From assembly GCA_025464345.1 (NCBI GenBank), contig JAODGP010000103.1, positions 1-13,869 on the forward strand: DNA of 13,869 nucleotides. Direction: 5' to 3'. Each line of letters opens with the position of its first letter. Position 1 is the stretch's first letter. Shown one piece after another: positions 1 to 5,857 of this stretch. The translations under genes and the position numbers were made by a program. This stretch comes from Methanosarcinales archaeon. Lineage in GTDB: Archaea > Halobacteriota > Syntropharchaeia > Alkanophagales > Methanospirareceae. The notes beneath the pieces were generated by a model. The model did no database searches, was not told the DNA's origin, and was given only the letters and a program-made list of their open reading frames with translations.

Positions 1-12
1 ATTTTTTTCTTT

Positions 13-21
13 ATCACCTCC
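13..21 (-). promoter_or_regulatory. Perfect Shine-Dalgarno sequence for a gene beyond the left edge
   Basis: Read on the minus strand this is GGAGGTGAT, a full match to the archaeal anti-Shine-Dalgarno. It is followed by an A-rich run of 12 bases to the window edge. The last two minus-strand bases are AT, so an ATG with its G just outside would sit 10 bases after the motif. A TATA-like stretch (CTATATAAAAAC, 45 to 34 on the minus strand) lies just upstream. I infer that another minus-strand gene begins at or just beyond base 1. Confidence 0.6.
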
Positions 22-41
22 TATTTTGGTTGGGTTTTTAT

Positions 42-64
42 ATAGCGCCTCTCCTCGGCGCTAT
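42..64 (-). terminator. Hairpin directly after the PEF-CTERM gene stop
   Basis: Bases 42-49 and 57-64 form a perfect 8-bp stem (ATAGCGCC / GGCGCTAT) with a 7-base loop. It begins at the stop codon of the minus-strand PEF-CTERM gene. No T-run follows on the minus strand; instead a TATA-like sequence follows. It may be a weak terminator, an mRNA 3'-end stabiliser, or an operator for the next gene. Confidence 0.4.
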
Positions 65-609
65 CATTCTTTCTTGTGTTTGCGGCGGTTGAAGAAGAAC
101 AGCAGTCCGAGTATTGCTGCAACCGGCAGTGCAATTGTCGCGAATTCAGGGATATTCGTTGCGGTAACCGTTGCTGCGGAAACATCAATATGTGTTCCCC
201 ATCCCAAATCCCAAATTATAATATCATATTCTGCCCCAACTGGCGCACCGCTTTTGGCTTTAACCCATAATTCCAAGTAATCAGGGTCACTATCGTTTGT
301 CCACTTGAAATACACCCCTCTTTCATATATTCCTGATTCCGTTCCAGCACTTGGATGCTTAAATTGAAGTTCCAGATCTGTTACATCTCCTCCATTATGC
401 GCAGCCGCTACCCCAGCTCTTATCCAACGCATGATGCCTGACTCCGTGAAATTACTTATCGTCACATCAAATTTTTGTGCCGGACCCCCCGGGACCAACT
501 CTAACTTATTAGGATCAACACTCATCTCCTCAGCCACCGCAATCCCAGTCATCACCGTGAGCATCACCGCCGTCAGCACCAGCGCTGTTATAACCTTCGC
601 TCTTCTCAT
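64..609 (-). CDS. PEF-CTERM domain surface protein
   Basis: An exported protein of 181 residues with no recognised catalytic domain. It opens with a signal peptide (RR-K n-region, hydrophobic stretch about residues 6-22, probable cleavage after AVA near 26). It closes with a PEF-CTERM sorting signal: PEF at 154-156, a hydrophobic helix at about 157-173, then a basic tail NRRKHKKE. In archaea such tails are processed by an archaeosortase, and the protein becomes lipid-linked at the cell surface. Two N-glycosylation sequons (N53-F-T, N105-D-S) lie in the mature part, which looks beta-rich. The start is ATG 609, because GGAGGTGA at 625-618 lies 8 bases before it; the in-frame GTG at 621 overlaps that motif. 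The specific function is unknown. The 168 bases upstream hold no other gene. Confidence 0.85.
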   Translation of the reverse strand: MRRAKVITALVLTAVMLTVMTGIAVAEEMSVDPNKLELVPGGPAQKFDVTISNFTESGIMRWIRAGVAAAHNGGDVTDLELQFKHPSAGTESGIYERGVYFKWTNDSDPDYLELWVKAKSGAPVGAEYDIIIWDLGWGTHIDVSAATVTATNIPEFATIALPVAAILGLLFFFNRRKHKKE

Positions 610-744
610 CTTACTTCTCACCTCCTAAACAACTTTTTGCCTTTTCTGTGAAGGGAACCATAAAGAAGTTTCTTCCCTGCGCAGATTCCTCTTATTTCCA
701 TGCCTTAAATGTTGGAGGAGGAGACATAAAAAGGTATAAGGGCT

Positions 745-760
745 TGAGGTAAGAACCTCA
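745..760 (-). terminator. Possible small hairpin terminator after the winged-helix gene
   Basis: TGAGGT (745-750) and ACCTCA (755-760) form a 6-bp stem with a 4-base loop, 17 bases beyond the stop of the minus-strand regulator gene. On that strand it is followed within about 20 bases by a short T5 run. The stem is short, so this may be chance. Confidence 0.3.
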
Positions 761-777
761 GGTCAGTATGCATAGAG

Positions 778-1074
778 CTAAATAATCAACAGCTCCTTCA
801 CCCTCCGGTAATCGTGCAAAAATTCTTTACCCTTATCCGTGGTCCTGTATTCCCCGCCCGTATACTCCACAAGTCCTTTCGCCTCTAAATAACGGAGGTA
901 GTTCCCTACACGGTTGAAATTAAGATTCGCATTATATGCTATCTCAGTCTTCTTTGCACCATCAATCGCAACAGAAAGGATGTCCGCGATTATCTCTAAT
1001 CTGCCCCTTCGCTCTTTAAAGCGCTTCTTTAAACTCTCCTTTAAACCCACCCTGATATGTTCTTCTAACGGCAT
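778..1074 (-). CDS. Small winged-helix DNA-binding protein (ArnR1/HTH_45-like)
   Basis: A 98-residue protein that is essentially one winged-helix domain. The N-terminal third is basic and helical (KESLKKRFKERRGRLEII). A helix-turn-helix follows at about residues 40-66 (KKTEIAYNANLNFNRVGNYLRYLEAKGLV), then a wing (EYTGGEYRTTDKGKEFL) and a terminal helix. This arrangement is typical of the archaeal 'predicted transcriptional regulator' family with HTH_45 or ArnR1-like domains. There is no ligand domain, so the signal it senses is unknown. It is probably monocistronic: a TATA-like element lies at about 1128-1137 and an imperfect palindrome at 1089-1108 near the expected transcript start, which could be its own operator. 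No strong Shine-Dalgarno precedes ATG 1074. Confidence 0.8.
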   Translation of the reverse strand: MPLEEHIRVGLKESLKKRFKERRGRLEIIADILSVAIDGAKKTEIAYNANLNFNRVGNYLRYLEAKGLVEYTGGEYRTTDKGKEFLHDYRRVKELLII

Positions 1075-1088
1075 AGTTTTTGAAGTTT

Positions 1089-1108
1089 ATCACTCATACT
1101 TGAATGAT
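1089..1108. promoter_or_regulatory. Imperfect palindrome near the winged-helix gene start (putative operator)
   Basis: Bases 1089-1108 read ATCACTCA-TACT-TGAATGAT, two 8-base arms matching at 7 of 8 positions around a 4-base centre. It lies 15-34 bases upstream of the regulator start codon and about 20 bases downstream of its TATA-like element, where a bound dimer would block initiation. Autoregulation is an inference. Confidence 0.35.
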
Positions 1109-1127
1109 ACTAACAAAATACATCTTC

Positions 1128-1137
1128 TTATTTAAAG
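1128..1137 (-). promoter_or_regulatory. TATA box of the winged-helix gene
   Basis: On the minus strand this reads CTTTAAATAA, a good archaeal TATA element. Transcription would start about 25 bases further on, near 1105, leaving a leader of about 30 bases before ATG 1074. Confidence 0.45.
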
Positions 1138-1167
1138 TATTCTATTAAGACATGGATTTATAGTGAC

Positions 1168-2163
1168 TCAATACGGTATGAACAAAGCGATCACGCAAAA
1201 AGGTATCGTTAGCGCATACATTGCCAGCACCGCCTGCTTCTCGGTCATTTTAAAGTAATACGGCAGTACCCACTTCAGTGTCAACGGGTTAGGAACCTCA
1301 AGCGTTCCATCCGCCCGAATCCGCCCGAACTTCTTTATCTCCCATCTGCTGTCATCCGTGCGGAGCCGGTGCATCAACCGCCAGTAAACATACATCAAGA
1401 AATTAATCGTGTGCGGTATCAGCATGACGAAGCCCGAGACCAAAAAGCCGGATACCACTATCGCAGCACCGATAGCCGCGCCCAGGGATAGAGAGCCCAC
1501 GTTACCCAGAAATATTCGCGCGGGATATCGGTTATACCACAGGAAACCCAAGGTGGCTCCGAGCATACAGCTCAGTATAAACACGCCATCGCTTCCTTTC
1601 ATGATGAATTTAATCAGCAAACTCGCGAGAATAATCGCCGATAGCCCTGACGCCAGACCGTTAAACCCTGAATGCATGTTCACAAGATTCGCTGCCACCA
1701 GCACGTAAATGGGGACAATCATGAAGAGATAAAAAGCGCCGGGATCAAAACTCCCGATTAACGGGATCGTGACCATTGTAGATTTTATCTCGAAGATCAG
1801 CCGGAAAGAGAAGAAGAAGAGCATGAAGATCTTCGCAGGTCTGCCCACATCTACAAAGTCATCAACCATACCAAATGCACCAAATAGCCCTGCAACTATT
1901 AATATCGCCCAGTCCACTTCACTTACTTGAACAGGTACAGAATCCTGCAGATGTTCAAATAGAGTTGCTATACCGAACAGCAGGAAGACCACAGCAAGAA
2001 TCGCAACCCCGCCTCTCGTGGGTATCGCCCTCAGATCCTCCTTGTAGTAATCAGGAGTTACCGTACCCCTCTTCTTTAGTTTCTCTATTAATAGCGGCAT
2101 TATTCCCATAACGATCGCGAAGGTCGCTAAAACCGTGAGCACGGCTAATTCTATCACCATCAT
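1168..2163 (-). CDS. Glycosyltransferase family 4 (MraY/Alg7-like) polyprenyl-phosphate sugar-1-phosphate transferase
   Basis: A polytopic membrane enzyme of about 331 residues. It probably transfers GlcNAc-1-phosphate or a related sugar phosphate from UDP-sugar to dolichyl phosphate, the first step of archaeal N-glycan assembly (AglH role). Family motifs occur in order: PTRGG (about 48-52), DDFVD (101-105), NMHSGFNGL (162-170) and FLGNVGS (218-224), with a basic cytoplasmic loop near 265-295 (RLMHRLRTDD...KKFGRIRADGT). The NMHSGFNGL motif lacks the Asp of bacterial MraY/WecA, and so resembles the eukaryal/archaeal Alg7 type. Unusually, FLGN has Asn where the family normally has Asp. The start is uncertain: ATG 2163 or 2160 both fit, and a GTG at 2184 overlaps a GGAG and is less likely. 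It could instead act in another envelope polysaccharide pathway. Confidence 0.82.
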   Translation of the reverse strand: MMVIELAVLTVLATFAIVMGIMPLLIEKLKKRGTVTPDYYKEDLRAIPTRGGVAILAVVFLLFGIATLFEHLQDSVPVQVSEVDWAILIVAGLFGAFGMVDDFVDVGRPAKIFMLFFFSFRLIFEIKSTMVTIPLIGSFDPGAFYLFMIVPIYVLVAANLVNMHSGFNGLASGLSAIILASLLIKFIMKGSDGVFILSCMLGATLGFLWYNRYPARIFLGNVGSLSLGAAIGAAIVVSGFLVSGFVMLIPHTINFLMYVYWRLMHRLRTDDSRWEIKKFGRIRADGTLEVPNPLTLKWVLPYYFKMTEKQAVLAMYALTIPFCVIALFIPY

Positions 2164-2519
2164 TATTGCCTGATTACATAACACTCCGAACTTTTAGAAA
2201 AAGTTTGCGGCAATGGTGGCATAATAAGGCAGGCGAATTATGGATTGAGGAGGTGACCGCGGTATCAGAACTCAGGCGTAAGATGCCCGGCGCAGCTCTG
2301 CGTTTCGAACTGATTCTGCACATTAATACTCTTATTGCGAAAATGAATGAGTCCATATTCCAGATTCAATACGTAATGGCTTCGGATTGTTCATGTTCAC
2401 AGAATATTCGGAACTTCATGGTTTCGGAACCACTGTCAAAAGAAGAGCTTTACCAGCAAACCTTTCAATTCAAACTCAACCAATAACCACCGTCATATAT
2501 AAAGATCCACAACACTATA
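2164..2519. other. Gap with an orphan reading frame, a palindrome and the pcc1 promoter
   Basis: This stretch separates the transferase and pcc1 starts. A palindrome with 7-base arms (AACTTTT/AAAAGTT, 2189-2205) lies just upstream of the transferase start. A perfect GGAGGTGA occurs at 2249-2256 on the plus strand, but no ATG, GTG or TTG follows within a normal distance; the next in-frame ATG is 26 bases on (2283). A plus-strand frame stays open to 2486 (106 residues from 2166, 67 from 2283), with a composition I do not recognise. It ends ten bases before the pcc1 TATA box. It is most likely non-coding or a decayed gene, possibly a short unknown peptide gene. I saw no tRNA. Confidence 0.35.
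2496..2503 (+). promoter_or_regulatory. TATA box of pcc1
   Basis: TATATAAA begins 24 bases before ATG 2520, the distance expected for a leaderless archaeal transcript. No Shine-Dalgarno precedes the gene, which agrees. The same core TATATAAAGAT recurs at the dtxR/HAD promoter (3266-3276). Confidence 0.65.
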
Positions 2520-2750
2520 ATGAGTATGCTGAGAGCGAAGGTGAAGCTGACCAGATCGGTGGCGATTGCACTTATGCCTGACAATCCGGAAAATGTGCTT
2601 ATGGAGATAGAAGGCGATGATGTAACGACCCATTTTGATACTTCAAAAATCGGTACTCTAATTGCAACTATGGATGACTATCTGATGAATGCCAGAGTGG
2701 CATGGGATATGATCAAACTGGTGAACGCGGAGATGAAGAAAGAAACTTAA
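2520..2750 (+). CDS. pcc1: KEOPS complex subunit Pcc1
   Basis: A 76-residue protein matching the CTAG/Pcc1 family. It has an N-terminal beta strand (RAKVKLTRSV), a central LMEIEGDDVTTHFDTSKIGTL section and a C-terminal helix with N-A-x-V-A-W-D-M-I-K, the expected small alpha/beta fold. Pcc1 is the dimerisation subunit of KEOPS (with Kae1, Bud32, Cgi121), which makes t6A at position 37 of ANN-decoding tRNAs. It bridges two Kae1 units and contacts tRNA. The start at 2520 fits a leaderless transcript; ATG 2526 two codons later is an alternative. It stands alone: none of the ribosomal protein L37Ae, rpoP or prefoldin neighbours often found with archaeal pcc1 is present. It converges with the DtxR-like gene, one base separating the stops. 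Confidence 0.85.
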   Translation: MSMLRAKVKLTRSVAIALMPDNPENVLMEIEGDDVTTHFDTSKIGTLIATMDDYLMNARVAWDMIKLVNAEMKKET

Positions 2751-2751
2751 T

Positions 2752-3234
2752 TCAATCCTCTTCCTCCAATAGCATGGCAATATTCCTGTTATCCAACTCG
2801 CAGGGATGTATCCCGGTCTTACAGAAAGATTCGAAATGCTGCAACCATTGCGGATAATCAGGTGCAGAGCGAACGAAGCGAACGAATTTCCTCAACTGCT
2901 CTATCGTCTCTGGCTCCAGTTCGTGCTCCATTATGCAGGCATCCTTGTTCGCGATTCGTGGTGGCACTCTTAATATCTCGAGGAATGCACGTATAGTCTC
3001 ATGCCGATCTTTCACCACCTTCGCTATCCCCTCTCCCTTATCTGTCAGCGATATACCGTCGTATTTCCTGTAATCAACGAGACCCATATCGCTCAGTCTG
3101 TTCGCCATCTCAACGACGCTGGACGGTTTGACATTCAAAGCCTGCGCTATATCCTTCACCCTGGCACGCCCCTTAGCTGCGGTGATATTCAGAATCGCTT
3201 CCAGATAATCTTCCGCCTTCCTGCTCAGTTCCAT
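2752..3234 (-). CDS. DtxR/MntR-family metal-dependent transcriptional regulator
   Basis: A 160-residue repressor made of the DtxR winged helix (about 1-62: ELSRKAEDYLEAIL, RVKDIAQALNVKPSSVVEMANRL, ISLTDKG) and the metal-binding dimerisation domain (about 63-140). There is no SH3-like third domain, so it resembles MntR-length members. Ligand positions by alignment from memory are D9, E12, H78, C100, E103 and H104. Four of these match MntR ligands, plus E103/H104 shared by both types, but position 100 is Cys, as in iron-sensing DtxR rather than the Glu of Bacillus MntR. A short tail follows with CKTGIHPCEL, adding two cysteines. It should repress iron or manganese uptake genes when metal is bound. 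The upstream region holds a DtxR-box-like sequence, suggesting autoregulation. It is divergent from a HAD hydrolase gene. Confidence 0.88.
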   Translation of the reverse strand: MELSRKAEDYLEAILNITAAKGRARVKDIAQALNVKPSSVVEMANRLSDMGLVDYRKYDGISLTDKGEGIAKVVKDRHETIRAFLEILRVPPRIANKDACIMEHELEPETIEQLRKFVRFVRSAPDYPQWLQHFESFCKTGIHPCELDNRNIAMLLEEED

Positions 3235-3252
3235 CCCTGATCACGAATTAAT

Positions 3253-3265
3253 TTAGGTTGCCCTA
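3253..3265. promoter_or_regulatory. DtxR-box-like operator in the divergent promoter
   Basis: TTAGGTTGCCCTA matches the first 13 bases of the DtxR consensus (TTAGGTTAGSCTAACCTAA) at 11 positions, and contains the inverted arms TAGG/CCTA. It abuts and overlaps the shared TATA element, so binding would block at least the dtxR-like promoter. The match is seen in sequence; regulation is inferred. Confidence 0.45.
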
Positions 3266-3273
3266 TATATAAA
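3264..3273. promoter_or_regulatory. Bidirectional TATA element between dtxR-like and HAD genes
   Basis: TATATATAAA reads as a TATA box on both strands. On the minus strand it would start transcription near 3240, six bases ahead of ATG 3234, giving an almost leaderless mRNA. On the plus strand it would start near 3295. An alternative plus-strand element, TTTTTATT at 3283-3290, would make the HAD gene leaderless. Confidence 0.5.
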
Positions 3274-3313
3274 GATGCCTGATTTTTATTGAACTAACCA
3301 AAAAATAGTTACA

Positions 3314-4366
3314 ATGATAATCTTCTTCGACCTCGAGGGTCCTCTATCTCCGCAGGACAATGCATATGAGGTGATGAAGCTGATAGGAGAGCGAGGTGCA
3401 TCCATATTCGAGGCTATAAGCCGATACGATGATATATTGACACTTGAAGGGCGAGAAGGCTATGAACCCGGTGATACTCTCGCTTTGATAGCTCCTTTCC
3501 TCGTGCTTCACGGTATAACGGAGTCGGATATAAGGCGCGTGTCTGAAGATGCAACGCTTGTAGCAGGTGTGAGATATCTGATGGAGTGTTTACGTGCCCG
3601 AGGCTGGGAGATATACATCATCTCAACCAGTTATGAGCAGCACGCATACAACATAGGGCGCAAACTGGGTGTGGAACCTGCCAATATTGTATGTACAGAG
3701 CTGAATTTTGGTCATTTGATGCCGGATGCCGCGGTGAAGGCTAAGCTAAACGAAGCGACGAAACGTGTAGAAGAGGCGATGCGGAGCTCTGAGGAGGATG
3801 AACTCTTCCCAATATTGGACGATTTCTTCTTCCATGAACTGCCCGCCATTGGATTTAACCCGCTGGAGAAGATACGTGTGATAGGTGGCGAGAAGAAGGC
3901 GGAAGCGATACGTGCGATCCTCAGGGATAAGGGGTTGGGGTTCAGCGACGCCATTGCAGTTGGTGACAGTATAACCGATTATAAGATGCTGAAACTGGTG
4001 AAAGAGCATGGTGGTTTGGCGGTTGTATTCAATGGTAATGAATATTCGGTACCTTATGCCAGTGTAGGACTCGCATCGGCGGACATATCATTCCTGCTCA
4101 TACTCTGTGACTCGTTCGCTCAGGGTGGTACCGCACGTGTGAAGGAGGTGGTGGATGTATGGTCAGCCAGGCGCGGGGATTTCGAGAACAACCCACAGAA
4201 TATACCTGATGATTGCATCAGCGCAGAACTGCGGGATTACATCAATAACAGGGCGATAACACTACCGTATTTCCATAATATAGAAGATACTAAGCTGGAA
4301 GAGATAATAGAGCTACACAGGCGAATGAGGATGCATGTAAGAGCCCATGCGGGCAAGCTGGGTTAA
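3314..4366 (+). CDS. HAD-superfamily hydrolase of the EhaR/COG4030 type
   Basis: A soluble protein of 350 residues with the haloacid dehalogenase motifs: motif I DLEGPLS (D6 nucleophile), motif II IISTSY (T105), motif III Lys near K195 (GGEKKAEAI) and motif IV GDSITDYKML (D218, D222). In motif I the usual DxD is DxE (E8), which I recall as typical of archaeal proteins annotated 'energy-converting hydrogenase A subunit R' (EhaR). That name comes from gene context in methanogens; no hydrogenase gene is near here. The substrate is unknown, probably a small phosphorylated metabolite. The C-terminal 80 residues lie beyond the HAD core. It begins without a Shine-Dalgarno, so it is probably leaderless. 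An ArsR-type gene follows after 14 bases, likely co-transcribed, and the promoter is shared with a DtxR-like repressor. Confidence 0.75.
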   Translation: MIIFFDLEGPLSPQDNAYEVMKLIGERGASIFEAISRYDDILTLEGREGYEPGDTLALIAPFLVLHGITESDIRRVSEDATLVAGVRYLMECLRARGWEIYIISTSYEQHAYNIGRKLGVEPANIVCTELNFGHLMPDAAVKAKLNEATKRVEEAMRSSEEDELFPILDDFFFHELPAIGFNPLEKIRVIGGEKKAEAIRAILRDKGLGFSDAIAVGDSITDYKMLKLVKEHGGLAVVFNGNEYSVPYASVGLASADISFLLILCDSFAQGGTARVKEVVDVWSARRGDFENNPQNIPDDCISAELRDYINNRAITLPYFHNIEDTKLEEIIELHRRMRMHVRAHAGKLG

Positions 4367-4380
4367 ACCGGGGTGAGAGT

Positions 4381-4728
4381 ATGACTGTGATACCCCCTTC
4401 TTATGATATATCCATAGAAACACTTGAGGAGTTAAGGCGGCTCGTGAGGGAGGACGTAGCAGATGTTGCCCTTATTTTTAAAGCACTTTCCGATCCATTG
4501 CGGATAGCGATACTGAGGGCGTTGAATGTCCGGGACCTCTGTGTATGCGTCTTCATCGATTTGACCGATCTGAAGTATTCACTCATGTCGTACCATCTGA
4601 AACAACTGAAGGATGCGAAACTGGTGGATTACGATAAGGAGGGCAAGTTCCTCGTGTATCACCTCACGGAATTAGGGCGTAAGGTGCTGGCAGTCATAGA
4701 GGACCTGAAGAGCTCGGACTCGCTTTGA
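4381..4728 (+). CDS. ArsR/SmtB-family transcriptional regulator with CVC motif
   Basis: A 115-residue winged-helix repressor. Helix pairs LIFKALSDPLRIAILRAL (32-48) and LKYSLMSYHLKQLKDAKLVDYDKEGKFLVYHLTE (64-97) show the HTH and wing of the ArsR/SmtB family. The loop DLCVCVFIDLTD carries C54 and C56, in the same place as the ELCVCDL motif with which ArsR-type sensors bind As(III), Sb(III) or soft metals, so thiol-mediated sensing is plausible. No arsenic resistance gene is adjacent. It starts 14 bases after the HAD gene, with GGGGTGA at 4369-4375 as the ribosome binding site, so the two probably share an mRNA. Its last 35 bases overlap the 3' end of the convergent radical SAM gene. The sensed ligand and target are not shown. 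Confidence 0.83.
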   Translation: MTVIPPSYDISIETLEELRRLVREDVADVALIFKALSDPLRIAILRALNVRDLCVCVFIDLTDLKYSLMSYHLKQLKDAKLVDYDKEGKFLVYHLTELGRKVLAVIEDLKSSDSL

Positions 4729-5815
4729 ATTCGCTCAATCTGGACTGTCGCCAGCCACCGAGTTCTATGAACGGTCTCGCTCTATCAATCCTCACGCCAA
4801 GCCGCACCAGTTCGCTGTAACTGGAGATCTTCCTGTGTTCTGTTATCCGTTTCGCTGTCACGGGACCGATACCCGGTATTCTTATCAGTTCCTCGCAGGA
4901 TGCTTCGTTTATGTCTATCGGCGTGTCAAGAGTAGCCCGTGCAATTGCAAGTTTCGGATCCTCCACCGGTAGCATACCCCATTCATCCATTACATGTTCA
5001 AAATCCTCTATCTTATAGCCGTAAACACGCAATAGATAATCCACTCTATACAGATTGTTCTGTCTCTGCAGCGGGCATGCACGCTCGTGCTCCATGGGTG
5101 TTCCTTTTACCGGCTTGAAAGCCGAGAAATATACTCGTTTGAGCTTTAACTTACGGTATTCCCAGTCGAGCATCTTTAATATCGCTCTATCTGTTACCAT
5201 GTCGTTAACAATCATCTGCGTTGTCTGACCACCACGTAGATTGAATCTTGATATCCACGCCTGCCGTCTCAGAATATCTATCCTGTAATCCTTGCAGGAT
5301 GAGAGTTCACTCAAAACCGCCTTATTCGGTGCTTCGATATTTACGCTCAGTCTGGTTGCAACCTCTGATGCACGTTTGATCAGTTCGTAAGAGGTGCCGG
5401 GTAAGACCTTCAGATGCACATAACCCCGGAATCCGTATTTCGTGCGGAGGAGATGGACCGCATCTATCATCCTCTCCATTGTCACGTCAGGGTCGCCGTC
5501 AACGCCTGAACTGAGGAATAAACCATCCACTTTGAGGCTGGTGTGCAGGTAATGGAATAGTCTGGCGAGTTCTTCCGGGCTATACCTGACCTTATTGTGG
5601 CTGGTGTTGCAGACCCGTGCGTTCTGGCAGTATTTGCAATCAAATACGCAGTTGTTGGTCATGAGTGTCTTGAACAGTCTGCAGGTACGGTGCTCCGCCT
5701 TCGCATTGTATATACCGCCCAGACCCCTGAGTATCATGACCTCACAGCCCCTCGGTCCACAGCTATCGTAGCGCCCGGCTTCCGCCAGCACCCTCGCCTT
5801 CGCCAGAACGTTCAT
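4694..5815 (-). CDS. Radical SAM protein with helix-hairpin-helix, putative DNA modification/repair (COG4277 type)
   Basis: A 373-residue protein. An N-terminal part has several cysteines (C19, C24, C45), then the radical SAM cluster motif CVFDCKYC (C56, C60, C63) that binds a 4Fe-4S cluster and S-adenosylmethionine. The SAM barrel runs to about residue 275 (VDGLFLSSG, LSVNIEAP, RVYFSAFKP). A helix-hairpin-helix follows at about 302-327 (DINEASCEELIRIPGIGPVTAKRI), which normally binds DNA backbone. This is the architecture of the family described as putative DNA modification/repair radical SAM protein, whose gene is often paired with an unusual uracil-DNA glycosylase. The reaction is not known to me. 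No glycosylase is adjacent, but endonuclease IV is divergent across 42 bases. The last 11 residues plus stop are encoded antisense to the arsR-like gene. Confidence 0.82.
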   Translation of the reverse strand: MNVLAKARVLAEAGRYDSCGPRGCEVMILRGLGGIYNAKAEHRTCRLFKTLMTNNCVFDCKYCQNARVCNTSHNKVRYSPEELARLFHYLHTSLKVDGLFLSSGVDGDPDVTMERMIDAVHLLRTKYGFRGYVHLKVLPGTSYELIKRASEVATRLSVNIEAPNKAVLSELSSCKDYRIDILRRQAWISRFNLRGGQTTQMIVNDMVTDRAILKMLDWEYRKLKLKRVYFSAFKPVKGTPMEHERACPLQRQNNLYRVDYLLRVYGYKIEDFEHVMDEWGMLPVEDPKLAIARATLDTPIDINEASCEELIRIPGIGPVTAKRITEHRKISSYSELVRLGVRIDRARPFIELGGWRQSRLSEFKASPSSSGPL

Positions 5816-5857
5816 CGTAAACCTACATTTTTCTATTATCAGGTATTATTTCATATA

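Noticed and set aside
2298..2312. TTTCGAAC resembling a tRNA T-loop
   Set aside because: No acceptor stem, anticodon arm or CCA-proximal pairing could be found around it.
5597..5857. Open 87-codon upstream extension of the endonuclease IV frame
   Set aside because: It lies antisense inside the radical SAM gene, and family homology begins exactly at MRIGVHVS (5858).
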